From NCBI GenBank assembly GCA_900404475.1, contig OUQQ01000130.1, positions 1-38,056 on the forward strand: a DNA stretch of 38,056 nt, given 5' to 3'. This document shows, piece after piece, positions 22,341-33,333 of the stretch. The position numbers and the translations under genes were made by a program. The stretch comes from Spongospora subterranea. Its lineage: Eukaryota; Endomyxa; Phytomyxea; Plasmodiophorida; Plasmodiophoridae. Every line of letters starts with the position of its first letter. Positions within the stretch are counted from its first letter, which is position 1. The notes beneath the pieces are model-generated. The model saw nothing but the letters and a program-made list of their open reading frames with translations, ran no database searches and was not told the origin of the DNA.

Positions 22341-25300
22341 AGACATTTAAGAAAAGCCAATTATCTTAGTGATGGGATTACATCTGGTTGGCCCAATGAA
22401 CGTTGAACGACCTAGAATTTCGTTTTTCTAGAGAATTTGGTGTGTGTTCGGATTGTAAAGGTGAGACTGTAAAGCTGGTGGTACTTGTCACCAACTTCCA
22501 ACTCGATGGCGGAATAGTCTGAATCTGCGAGCAAAACTGGGCAAAGTAGGGTTGTGTTCGATCAAACGACAAAGTGGCAACCTAAACACATATTCAAACC
22601 GAGCCACATATCCTGGCATTTGATTAACTAACTTTTGGATCGGAAGACCGATAGAAATAGGACGACTCGGGGGCGCACATGTACTCTTTCCATACTTTGA
22701 CCTTTGTGGGAAACCAGATCAGATTGACCAGCGGCAATACTGCATCATGACAATATTCTGGGTACGCAGCGAAGGCAATGATGTCGTCAACAACACGATT
22801 GATATAGTTCAACAGCGAGTATATAATTAGCGAGGTCGGACGAGCTTCACCATTGTTGATTTTGATTATGTCTTCTACGGTCAGATACGAAGGATCCTTT
22901 CCGTTCAGCTTGGTAGATTGCTAATGACAAAATTGAAAGCGTTGAATAACGTGAAGTATGATACTTACTTGAACTAAAATATAAAACTGTCTTATCGCCG
23001 TAAATGAGACTGATTCTAGACTAGCTTTGAAGCGATCATACGTAAACACAGAATCCGCATTCGCCTGATTGATCTCGGTAGAAATTGAAGGACCTAGATC
23101 TTCATCCACTTGCTGAGCTGTTATCGGACGAGCACCCTCTTCTCCATCGATATGGACCCAGATCGTATTTTCGAGCGATCCGACAAAGATTCCCGTTCCC
23201 AATGCCGTTTTAATACGGGAGCGATATTTCAACGTAGAAGCGGAAAACGGTATGGGATTGGTTGAAAACCAATTCCAGCTGCCATCTGTGGCTTTGTATG
23301 GACAGCACTTCCTGTTGACCCACATTTCGTACCACTCATAAACCATTGTCACATCGTCCTCTGGAAATCTTGCAGTCGACGATATGGCAGACGATATTCG
23401 GCTTGCCCTGGATAATGATTTGTATAGCGTCTCAACGTCTGAAGGAGGAGCTGGAGACACCAGCGTATCCCAACTAAAAACACAATTTTAATTGGACATA
23501 ACAAAGCCGGTGTACAGGTTGAGAACCGATTTCTTAAAGTGACGCTATTGTTTTGGTAAAACATCGCAACGGCAGGGTAGACGGTTCCGCGAACTCCCCG
23601 AATAATTTGACCGAATCGTACGCCGTTTCGTTTAGCAGTTACTGTTCCGTATTGCTACTCAACAAAAGATAAGTTATCGAAATAGCAGCCAGATTGTTGC
23701 TTACCAAATCAAGTGTGAAGCTAACAACATCCTTGACGTCAAAGCCTTTATCGAATTTAGATATTCGTCTACCGTTGTGCCATACAGATCCGTCGCCAAA
23801 CATTCCCCATGAGGTTGACGATGACCCAAGCCATGCGCATGAGTCGGCTTCGGGTTCTGCCGTGATGCCGAGGCAAATCATTCCTTTTGTCATCTGATCA
23901 ATGTCAAAGGCCCAGCTTGCTGTGGATCGAGCGTTATCGGATGGCTTGATATCGGGTCCAGACCACATAACAAAGCATTGAGACGCAACGGCTCCTAGCC
24001 ATGCACCATCAATGGGACTTGTCACTTTGATGCAATCTTCAGACACACTCAGTGGAGATAAACCACTGAATGATATTGGCGCCGTCTCCCCTGATTCTGA
24101 TATATCTCTCTTGGATGGCCGAAGAGTTAAACGCGATACGCATGTTTGAAACAATGCCTTTGTAAAAGGAGAATATGTGATACGGTGAAGGGATTGCTCC
24201 CGTAGGACGCGACGGGATAAAAGAGTACATAATTGATCGACAGGAACAGGGATGTTGGATGCGTTAGGCATCGATAGCAAAGACAATGCAAACACTTTAA
24301 CATGGGCATTTGCCATTTTCAAACACGCAAGTAATAGTTCGCTTGCATTTTTCAAAACCTGTGCAAATCATCTGAGCATTGAGGAAGCGGAAATCATGTT
24401 TGATGATTGACCTTATCCACCAATCCTGCCCTCACTATGGATTCTGTTCTCTCAAAATTTAGGAAACGATCGTCAAGTGCAAGAACATCGGTGCAGTCTT
24501 CTATTCGCGATCCCCAGTTTACTTCTTCGTATATACAGGCTTCCGAGCTTGAAGTAGCTATGGCCAATTGCTGAATCACCTCATTCATTAAGACTTCTGC
24601 CAAGCAACTACTATCAGCTCCCTGAGAGAGCTGAAAACCGATCTGAAATACAATTAACAAATGCATAATATTCTGTCAAAGCAATCGCCTACATGATCAA
24701 TGTGCTTAAAACCCATATCTATAGACATATTGCCTCGGAAGTGTGTTAGCTTCAAGAGTTTCAGATAGTCAGAAGCATTGATATCTATCGTTTGCTTCAA
24801 GTGCATCCAAAGGGTGACAACAATTCGTGCGCGCACAACAGCCAATTCGCACAACGTATTGTTGATATTGGCAATGGAATTATCATTGTCGGCAGGCGCT
24901 TTGCAATGGTCTGCAGCTCCATCCTGCTCAATGCCACATTCCAGTTCCAAAAAGTCAGTATTCGCAGCCGCATCGATGTCTGCTTGTTTCCTCGCCAACT
25001 CAAAAGTGTTGTTTTCGTCCACGACCGATGTTGCTGTATTAGTGGCAGCATTTTGGTCAACCGAGGCAGCTTTCTTTGCTTCAACTAATGAAGCAACTGT
25101 GCTTAGGTTGTTGAGAATCCAGTTCGTAGCAGCGATCAGATCTTCGTGATTTTGCTCGAGTGCGTAAATACAATGTTCAACCTCAAATCCCATAGCCATT
25201 AGTTTTACAACAGAGTCTTGAGACACAGATGATGTTGGAACTTCTGCTCCATTAGCGGCTAGAGCTTGGTGGCAGCGATTGAAATGCTCTGATAAGGAAG

Positions 25301-28300
25301 GATGCACTGTTCCAGGTATCGATCGAGAGGAAGCAGAGCATAAAGGACACTCGGCTCTTATTCGCGATTTGCCATGTTGCTTTTCAAAGTGCACCAAAAA
25401 CCTATTGTTCAAACCAAATTTGAGATCATAGCACGATAATCAAACTGAGTTTTCTTACGTGGGCATTGTCATATCCCTTTGTGAGCACGCTGGGCATTTG
25501 TAAACAGAAGAAAAGGGATCAGGAACTGGAACCGATGGGTTGGTCGACTGGCGAGACGACACCAACCCCAGGCATTCTAGAGAAGATACGATTTGAATCG
25601 GAATGATTCCCCGCCTTCCAGATCCAATTACAGAACTGCCTTTATCAGTTCCCCCATCCCGGTTCATATACAGTCTTGCTTGAGCCTCAATTTCAAGGAC
25701 CGAACGAAACTGTTTTTGAATTGAAGCCGGTAAAACGCACAGCGCGGTTTTGACCACAGCTGAGATTGTGCCCGAGCTCGAGACGACATCGATGAACCAA
25801 GAGGCATCTGTTCCTGTGGACCTAGCCGCTAAAGCCCATTCAAAACTATTAAGGACACATCGCATCGCTTGTGACGAAGCAGCCGCCCAACTCGATACAG
25901 GAGAGAGCTCTTGGCCAACAATTTTCGAAACTTTGTCGGAACTTGCGACTATGATTGGTGCCAACCCGAGCAAGAAATCCGAACACCATTGAAAGCAAGG
26001 AATGCGAAAAATGGGGCAGCATTTGCTTGCCAGCTCTTGTCGCCATTGCAAACGCGTAAGTCTTTTGGAGGAGGATAAAAGCAGCGTGTTATCGAAACCA
26101 TTGTCAAGTACAATTGCACATAAACCGGATGTTTTATCCAGGGCTGTAACCAAGCCAACAAATCCAGATTGCATACGAACTTCTGATCCAATGCGCACCT
26201 AAAAGAGCGCATTATTGACAAAGCAGCATTTGAAAAAACAAACGTACCTCTTGAAGACCGCCTCCAAGAACTGACAAAGCGCGCATAACGTCGCCATCAG
26301 CACCATGCTCAGGAAGAAGCGATGACATTGATTTAAGTCTTTCAATGAACGTTTTCTTAACGAACGGGCGAGACAAAAGCCGCTGATATAGCAGTACGGC
26401 CTCTTGTGAGATCACAGCGAAATCATCGCCAGAAGCAACGGCCTTGTCAACGCCGGAATTATACTGAATCAGTGACCAGAGTAGCTAAGTGGCAATATTT
26501 CTTAAGTGGACATTGAGTTCGACAGTTCGTGACCAAACACATACAGGTTCGAACGAAATCAAGTCTGAATCGCGCAGGAGGTGATCGACGGTGCGCAATG
26601 AAACCAGTCGGACGACAACTGGGCTTTTTTGTATTAATGGAACGAGGACTGGCATCCAGGATATCATGCTCGAGATTGGGTTTTCAGGAAACATACGAAT
26701 AAAACAATTCAGAGTACAGAGGTATTCAAATGACGATATTTCATATGGCGTCAAAACGGGAGATACACCATCGGAACTGCAGGGCCCGGTATCCTCCATC
26801 ATGCTATGTGGACCATGATTGTGAAGATCGCACACTTGTTCAAGAGTTAATGGGATGGGCCACCAACGAAAATCGCAAATTCTGCTTTCAACCTGAAAAT
26901 ATATCTGGATCAGCGACGGCTATGTGAATAACATGACTACCGACATGGCCAGAGGCGAAAATCGGCACATTGGTTGGAAACGGAGTTAAGTTCGAGACAG
27001 AAGTCTGCTGTCCGGATAGAGAGTCGTCGATATATAGCCGAACTTGTCTGTTCTTGATTGATACAGTGATCAAAGCCCAATGACCAGAATCCAGAGGGGC
27101 TTCGTGCTGTAATACAATATTGTTAAATTCAAAATGAACTTTCAATTCGGTCACATGAAGAAACGCAGAATGGCCACTGAACTTCAAATATAGGCTTGGA
27201 GACCCAGATGACACCCAAAGCCAGAGCGAGAAGCTGACATCCAATACATCGGCCTGACACACATTAGATAATTCTACGGGCGTGCTGCTTAGACTCAGCG
27301 ATGGGCCTATCAAAGTTACGAAAGCTGCCACGACCGGAGAGCTGCCGGTTTGTGAAGCCAACTCCACATGTTGAGGCCACGAACACGCAGCAGCAAGTTC
27401 TTCATGTAATGCATTAGCTATCGACGCGAACAGGTCCGGTTTCTCCAGCATGACGCATTGAAAAAGGCGAAGAGCAAGATAATGTATGTCTTGGAACAGA
27501 GTGACGTGCTCAGAAGTTCGATTTGAACAATACTGGATCTTAGATATACAGTTTCTAAGAAACGGTAAAACGCCCAGCTCATCCCTGACTATATACGGTA
27601 AAAGTTAAATCCCAGCAGCTAGCCAAATATGCGATATAGTTTACTTTTCTCGTTGTCGATGATGAAATCGGCGGCAATGATTGGGAGCGTTCGCATTATT
27701 ATTGCATTTTTTTGCAGTAGATTCAAGTTAGAGCGGCGATGCAGGTCCATTACTAAGCGAATGATATTCATCATGGCCCCAAGAGTCACAATGTCATCAC
27801 TGTTGATTTTGATTGACAAAACCCCATCGACAATGCACGTTAGTATCGCATCTAGCGCAAAAAATGTCGTCACCCCATGTAATAAATCACCTAGAACCAC
27901 AATGGGAAAAACTTTCTATGCTATGCGACAAGTTCTACCAATAAATTGAAGCGCCGCTGTGCGGATCGTTGTAGATCCATCTGCATTATCGATGTTGTCC
28001 TTAATAAACTCTGACAGTTCTCTCTCTTGACTCAATTGCTTTGGAGTTGGAACAGGTGACGAAATAATTGTCATCAAGAATCGGCCGCATATATCTCCGG
28101 CCGTGGTCAGCAGGTCCAAAATCCATCCACAATCGGATAAGCTAGGAAACTGGGATTGGACCATCTCAAGATTCTTTTCGGTTCACTGAATCAGGGATTT
28201 GACAGAAAATATTGCATAAAGTAACATACCTGTAGTAGTCCTCTGACAGATTTCAAGAGCGCACACGACAGGAAGACGCTATCTGTGAAGCATTCTAGAG

Positions 28301-31300
28301 TCGTGATTAGAGTAGGCAATACAGAATGCACGATAGAATTGGAGATATTATCGCAATGCTCAGACGTTTCCAAAATCGAAGAGCAGCGTAGAATCAAATC
28401 GGTGGAGTAGGCTATCAGATTTCGCTGAGAAACAGTTGGAGAAGAGTACGTCCCCATATTCTGTAGCCCGCAATGAACAGCATATGCCTGATTCAGAAGC
28501 GCCTAATACAGCACGTTTTAGTTATCACGGCTACTGCTATCATAGGATATGTACCTGCTGAAATGCCAACAGGAGTGCGACATCACCACGCTGAGATGAC
28601 ACGCTGGCTGTAGCCGCCGCAGGCAGTTCGGTTGCCTTTTGAAATCGGGTGATGGGCGACCTAGCCCAATCCAGAAACCTTGAATCTGTTCCAGTACCAG
28701 AATCTTTGCGATCAGATGGGGAGAACGGGTGTACTACAATTTCATCTTGATGTACCGATGGACCTTTGTGGACAGAACAGACTAATGTTTGAAGAATTGG
28801 AAGCAGCGCATGACCGAATCCTGTATCCTGAATGAAACTTTGGAGCAACGACGGTTCACTTAAACGCTTCATAACAGCATCCTGGATTGAAACCCCGAAC
28901 GGCATTACATCAGGAAACCGCAAACACATCTCGTTATTCAATAGCTGTGATAGCAGCTCTAACCGCAAATGTTGGCTGGGAAACCAAAGCTCAATACCTA
29001 GCACGAACACCTCTGCCGCTTCTTGTCGTAAACAAGAGCACCATTCTGTTGCGAAGTTTGGCGCGTGATTCTTCACCATCAGCTCGGTGATATGAGAATA
29101 AAGACGATGAGCGATTTCTGCGTTGGGTTCAGCGAGGCCCAACGCAGAGAGATCGGACGATATTCTAACAGCTTGCCAGATGTTCGACTTCAGCACACGT
29201 AAAACAGACACAATCAGATAAGGAAGAAAAATGTCGACCGCATTGAGCGGTTGCACGTCAACAGAGGAAAGGCCTTCGCTAACTGGCGAACTTTGAGCGT
29301 GCTTCGTCATCCCGGAGAGCTTAGATAAGTCTAAAAGCGATGTATTTTGTAGACACTCTAAAATATCGGCTAGATGTTCAAAGGTGGATTTCTGTAAACC
29401 GATAGCAAACCGTTCAACAGGATTGACAGGCCTGAACGAAGATTCTGACCAAAGAGAGATACCATTGGGGGCAAATGAAGCTGAGGATACATCCATTGCG
29501 CCCATGCAATGTACTACCGCCTGCTCCCATGAAACGGTTGGCTTGGATTCATTGAGGTTGTCGCCTTCGACTGGCACGCTTAAACCAGGACACCGAACAA
29601 CTTTTTCTGCCTTCAACGGCCCGGTGGACGTGGCAGACGTCTGATGTTGCCAGATTCGGGATAAAACGATACTGCATTTATCCCCACATGCCACTTTCAT
29701 GATGTACTTTCCCCTCAGGTTTTCGATCAGTACAGGTGTCAACTGAGGGCCGGGGCATGACACTCCCAATGCACTTTCCGCTCCGTTACCACAAGCGAGC
29801 ACTTCTCCCCCCCTTGTGATGAAGAGCGTATGATCCATGCCTCCATCAGCGCTAACAATGAAATGCTCCGCCAGGGTTTTGACTTTTTCAGGATAAAGGC
29901 GCTCTTGCGTGTCCCCAAGCCCGAGCTGACCTACGGCCGACGATCCCCATGAAAATACCTCTCCCGTGGTACAGACAGCTATGGAGTGGTCGTAACCTGC
30001 AGCAACCTTCACCACATGATTCCCACGAAGCTTCTCAATCAGGGCTGGAGTGTGCAGGCGAGCCTTCGACCCGTGCCCCAGAACTGGGCGAGTCCCTTCA
30101 TAACCGCACCCCCAGCTGAAGGCGGCACCTGAAGCGGTGCATGCCAGGGCATGGTCCCAGCCACCAGCCACATCAACAACCACTTCGCCGCCCAATGCCG
30201 CAATTCGCTTTGGAGTCTGGCATTCTGACAGATTAGCGTGCCCGCATTGACCGGCTGTATTTTTGCCCCAGGAGAACAGCGCGCCGCCTTTGCATAAAGC
30301 AAACGTGAACGCAGACCCACAGGCAATTCCGGTCACCTCTTGTTGGGTTAGTGATTGAACCAATGTTGGGGTTCGGCGCTCCTTAGTGTCGCCGGTCCCC
30401 AGGCGACCGTTGACACCATTTCCAAACTGGCCAGTCCAAGTTTAATTTCCAGTGGGGGCATAGACATTTTTCGTTGATGACCAACTTACAGTGAATACTT
30501 TGCCTTGGTCACTAAGCAATACTGAGTGTGATAGGCCAACAGCGACACCGATGATACGATGACCCGGGATTGTCTTCAACAAAATAGGAGAGGGCGCATT
30601 CGCAAGAGATTTGGTTCCCAAGCGACCGTGTTGCCCATTTCCCCATGCATAAACATCTCCTGAATTCGTTATTGCTAGCGAATGCGTAGAAAACGTTGAG
30701 ACTGAAACGGCATTCTTTCCTTGGAGCCCCTCAATAAGTTGAGGGGATGTTGATGTAGAAGCTGATGGACCTTGACCTAACCGTCCAGTATCCCCACGTC
30801 CAAACGAATACAACTCTGGAGCTATGTTTGTTGAACTTGCATTCTGGATAACTTCAGCCAAAAACGCCATCGTTGATGACAAATGGAGATCTCCTATGTG
30901 AGCCGAATTGAGAAGCAGAAGTCGCACAACTGATACCAGTCCAGCCACCGATGCCTGGCCAGCGGACAACTGGACTAGAATCTCGCAAGCATGGTCCCGC
31001 GTATCCTGATCCAAATCTTGGTTAATCGCGGCATGTGTCAAGAAAGCGCTGGTCGCGGCTAGAATAGAATCCCCAGACGCCATATCAATTTTTTTCATGG
31101 CCGCTTGTGCAAACAGCGGTCGCAGAGTTTCAACAAGACCGCGACATAACCTCGGTTCGCAGAGATCAAGATGCTCTCGAATTGTCATAAAGGCATTTAA
31201 TCCAAGTTGGATTGCAGACGGCAACGATGACGTTTTCTCAGATACAATGTGAGATGCACTTGAGTCAAGCAAAGGTGAAGTCTGGGGCAACATAACGCCA

Positions 31301-31937
31301 GCATTGAGATCTGGTAATGCCTCATGAATTTGACGAATCACCGCCACTCTTTTTTGCAAAGCTGTGGGAGTCTTTGATCGAGTGGACGAAGCAATGCTCT
31401 TTCTGATTGACTCGAGCAAAGCCTGACGGTCCTCTGGACGCCAGTCAAACACTCCTGAAAACTGATGTATATCGAGATGCCCATCCTGAATTCGATACAT
31501 ATCAGGCCGGATCTAGATAGACACAGAGCAACAGGTCACCTGCGTAACTGAAGCTGGATTTGCAGAGTTGGATTTATTCACTATCGTGGACAAACTAGAA
31601 GACGCAGGTAGCACCAAGTTAGGATTGAGAAATCGGGCTGGATTCTACACTCACAAGTACTGTTATTCAGCAACGGAAATGAAGGCCCAATGCCAACAGA
31701 TGATTCAGCGCGTAAACAGACGGATACCTGGATAGAATTGGCAGCAAGCAGAGAAGTTAATTGTGAGGATGGGGAAGTCCATCCATCGACGGGATCTTGG
31801 CTGGTGGACGGTTTATTGACTTCACTGTGCTGGGCTGGCATGCATTGTTTGTATGCTTTGTCCAGCTCGGTCTTGTCAAACAACTTGGCGATGTTGAAAT
31901 GACCCCAGTCTGTGGGCGAAGTCGGAGAGGTCGCCAT
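21997..31937 (-). CDS. giant RCC1-LamG-UBA-SPRY-HECT-type protein, HECT C-lobe absent
   Basis: The architecture resembles large HERC-type ubiquitin ligases. Order from the ATG at 31937: a short N-terminal part; helical repeats; RCC1-like repeats (about 30800-29680); more helical repeats (29600-27500); a concanavalin/LamG-like domain (27400-26890); an SH3-like segment and Cys/His cluster with CPAC and CPLC (26200-25270); a UBA domain (VVKLMAMGFEVEHCIYALEQ, about 25220-25100); a SPRY domain (24130-23640); and a HECT N-lobe fragment (22340-21997). First exons: 31655-31937, 31540-31580 and 30490-31485, joined in phase by introns of 74, 54 and 63 nt; the next intron-bounded exon begins at 30426. 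Introns further on were not all resolved. The expected role is ubiquitin transfer or ubiquitin binding. The catalytic Cys lobe is missing, so ligase activity is doubtful unless an unseen exon supplies it. It could be a HERC-like scaffold or a decaying gene. Confidence 0.85.
29680..30830 (-). other. RCC1-like repeat propeller of the HECT-type protein
   Basis: About seven RCC1-type units are seen. They include ELYSFGRGDTGRLGQG, DVYAWGNGQHGRLGT, VFTFGNGVNGRLGTGDT, ALFSWGKNTAGQCGHA, AAFSWGCGYEG, EVFSWGSSAVGQLGLGDT and EVLACGNGAESALG, each followed by a V..V..G..H sequence. Seven repeats make one complete beta-propeller. In HERC proteins such RLDs bind small GTPases or substrates; which applies here is unknown. 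An intron (30427-30489) splits the third unit. Confidence 0.85.
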
Positions 31938-32207
31938 CGGGCGATGCAGATAAAACAGCTACGATTTTAGCACGATGGCGGCCGTATTATGGTCCACAAC
32001 CATAAACAAGGCTGTGGGGAACTGAGACTGAATGATGCAACAGCGAAGGAGGTCAAGCAACACTGAACGAACAACGACGCACTTGGACGGGAGTAACAGC
32101 TGCAGGTGGATGGACCAACGCGCCCTCTTGATACCACAGCATCATGGAGTCATGGTGGAGCACAACATGGATTATCCAGAACGTTGATCACTGCCCTCCT
32201 AGGGCTT

Positions 32208-32302
32208 CCAGTCAACTGTTGAGTTTCCGCTTCCGCCACCGAGGATCGTGTAGAACGATCATTACAATTTTCCCTTCCGGCCCTAGGTTTGCCAGTCAAC
32301 TG
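32208..32302. repeat. paired CCAGTCAACTG direct repeats flanking a small palindrome
   Basis: The identical 11-mers are 84 bp apart. Each is preceded within a few bases by CTAGG (cctagggctt and ccctaggttt), which extends the likeness. GATCGTgtagaACGATC sits between them. The arrangement suggests binding sites shared by the divergent genes or an old local duplication. Function is inferred. Confidence 0.4.
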
Positions 32303-32437
32303 CCTGTATAGCACGTGATTGTTCACTGAGATTGGTCAATCCATGAGCGGAATGCTTTGGCCACTTTGCTGGTTTAGTCAATGTCATAATATTATTACCA
32401 ATTTATTTTAACAACTCTTTTAGCCAAATCACCACTC

Positions 32438-32445
32438 TATATATA
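32438..32445 (+). promoter_or_regulatory. TATA-like box of MscL
   Basis: TATATATA ends 33 nt before the MscL ATG. That is normal TATA spacing for a transcript starting almost at the start codon, so the 5' UTR would be very short. Confidence 0.45.
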
Positions 32446-32477
32446 GAATCGTCGGACAAGACTATACTCAAATCAAT

Positions 32478-32969
32478 ATGGGTTTCATGCAGGACTTCAA
32501 GATCTTTCTCTCCCGGGGAAATGTCATCGACCTAGCTGTCGGTGTGGTCATTGGTGCCTCGTTTACAGCCGTCGTCAATGCGATGGTTGGCGATTTATTC
32601 GCTCCATTAATTGCCATTCTCATGCCAGTTAGTTTCGAGAATTGTTTCGCGCAGGTAAAATGTCCATCGGAGGGCTCAGGCTGGATGCCCTTCAATTGCA
32701 AAACGTCGTATTCAACCCTAGAGGCTGCAAAGAAAGAGGGTGCCATTGTTTTCGCATACGGTCATTTTATCGAAGCATGCTTAAGTTTCCTGCTAACATC
32801 GTTTGTCCTCTTTTTGATCGTCCGTCTTTACTTGCGCATTCACCATAAGACCATTACCAAGCAGAAGAAGTGTGATCACTGCATTCAAATCGTCGATCCC
32901 GAAGCTACACGATGCAACCACTGCAGCGGAGCGCTGCGCCCAACCCAGCCGGATGTCAAGTTAATTTGA
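32478..32969 (+). CDS. mscL: large-conductance mechanosensitive channel MscL with C-terminal zinc ribbon
   Basis: MscL forms a homopentamer that opens a wide pore under membrane tension and releases solutes during hypo-osmotic shock. The 163-residue single exon starts with the family signature MGFMQDFKIFLSRGNVIDLA. The pore-lining TM1 (residues about 16-46, GVVIGASFTAVVNAMVGD) follows, then a periplasmic-type loop with Cys56, Cys62 and Cys74, and TM2 (about 91-116). E. coli MscL is 136 residues; the loop here is somewhat longer. The usual C-terminal helix is replaced by a treble-Cys-pair ribbon, CDHCIQIVDPEATRCNHC (Cys132/135/146/149), as seen in many bacterial MscL proteins. It has no intron although its neighbours have many, which suggests gain from bacteria. 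An AATAAA lies six nt after the stop. Whether it sits in the plasma membrane or an organelle cannot be told; no targeting extension is present. Confidence 0.95.
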   Translation: MGFMQDFKIFLSRGNVIDLAVGVVIGASFTAVVNAMVGDLFAPLIAILMPVSFENCFAQVKCPSEGSGWMPFNCKTSYSTLEAAKKEGAIVFAYGHFIEACLSFLLTSFVLFLIVRLYLRIHHKTITKQKKCDHCIQIVDPEATRCNHCSGALRPTQPDVKLI

Positions 32970-33333
32970 GACAGAATAAACGGACTCCATTTGCGGCGAA
33001 CATGGCTACTGTAATAAGACCTGAGTCGCGAGAATCCGTTCCACGTCGTGTAACAAAAAAAATAGCTGCACTGTAGTCAACCTGAATGGCGAAGTCGTTA
33101 TGCTCATTTGGAAACGTATGATGACAGGTCAGGAGTGATTTCAGGGGTGACGCAGCCCTCTTAGATTTTTACCCTCGTCATTGGGATCAAGTTCCACGCA
33201 AATAGCGCAATATCGGGCTGATAGGGCACTACCGGTTATTGGCACCTTAATGCGCGTCATATATTGAACAAAATCGGTATTGATAATTGGGGAAAGTGGC
33301 GGTCGTTAACCTTGGGGCAGTCGCGTTGGTGGC
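32970..33333. promoter_or_regulatory. intergenic region, MscL 3' end and ArfGAP-DENN promoter
   Basis: These 364 bp hold an AATAAA hexamer at 32975-32980 just after the MscL stop. No ORF or RNA gene is recognised. The promoter of the downstream gene must lie here, but no TATA box or repeated motif is evident. Confidence 0.45.

Larger units (their letters stand above)
31938..32477. promoter_or_regulatory. divergent promoter region (HECT-type gene / MscL)
   Basis: These 540 bp lie between two oppositely oriented start codons and contain no convincing ORF. They must hold promoters for both genes. Visible elements are TATATATA at 32438-32445, two direct copies of CCAGTCAACTG (32208-32218 and 32292-32302), and the inverted repeat GATCGT/ACGATC between them (32244-32260). 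Confidence 0.6.

Noticed and set aside
32468..32969. MscL as bacterial contamination
   Set aside because: It lies in the same contig between spliced eukaryotic genes, with a TATA-like box and AATAAA close to its ends. Misassembly cannot be fully excluded.
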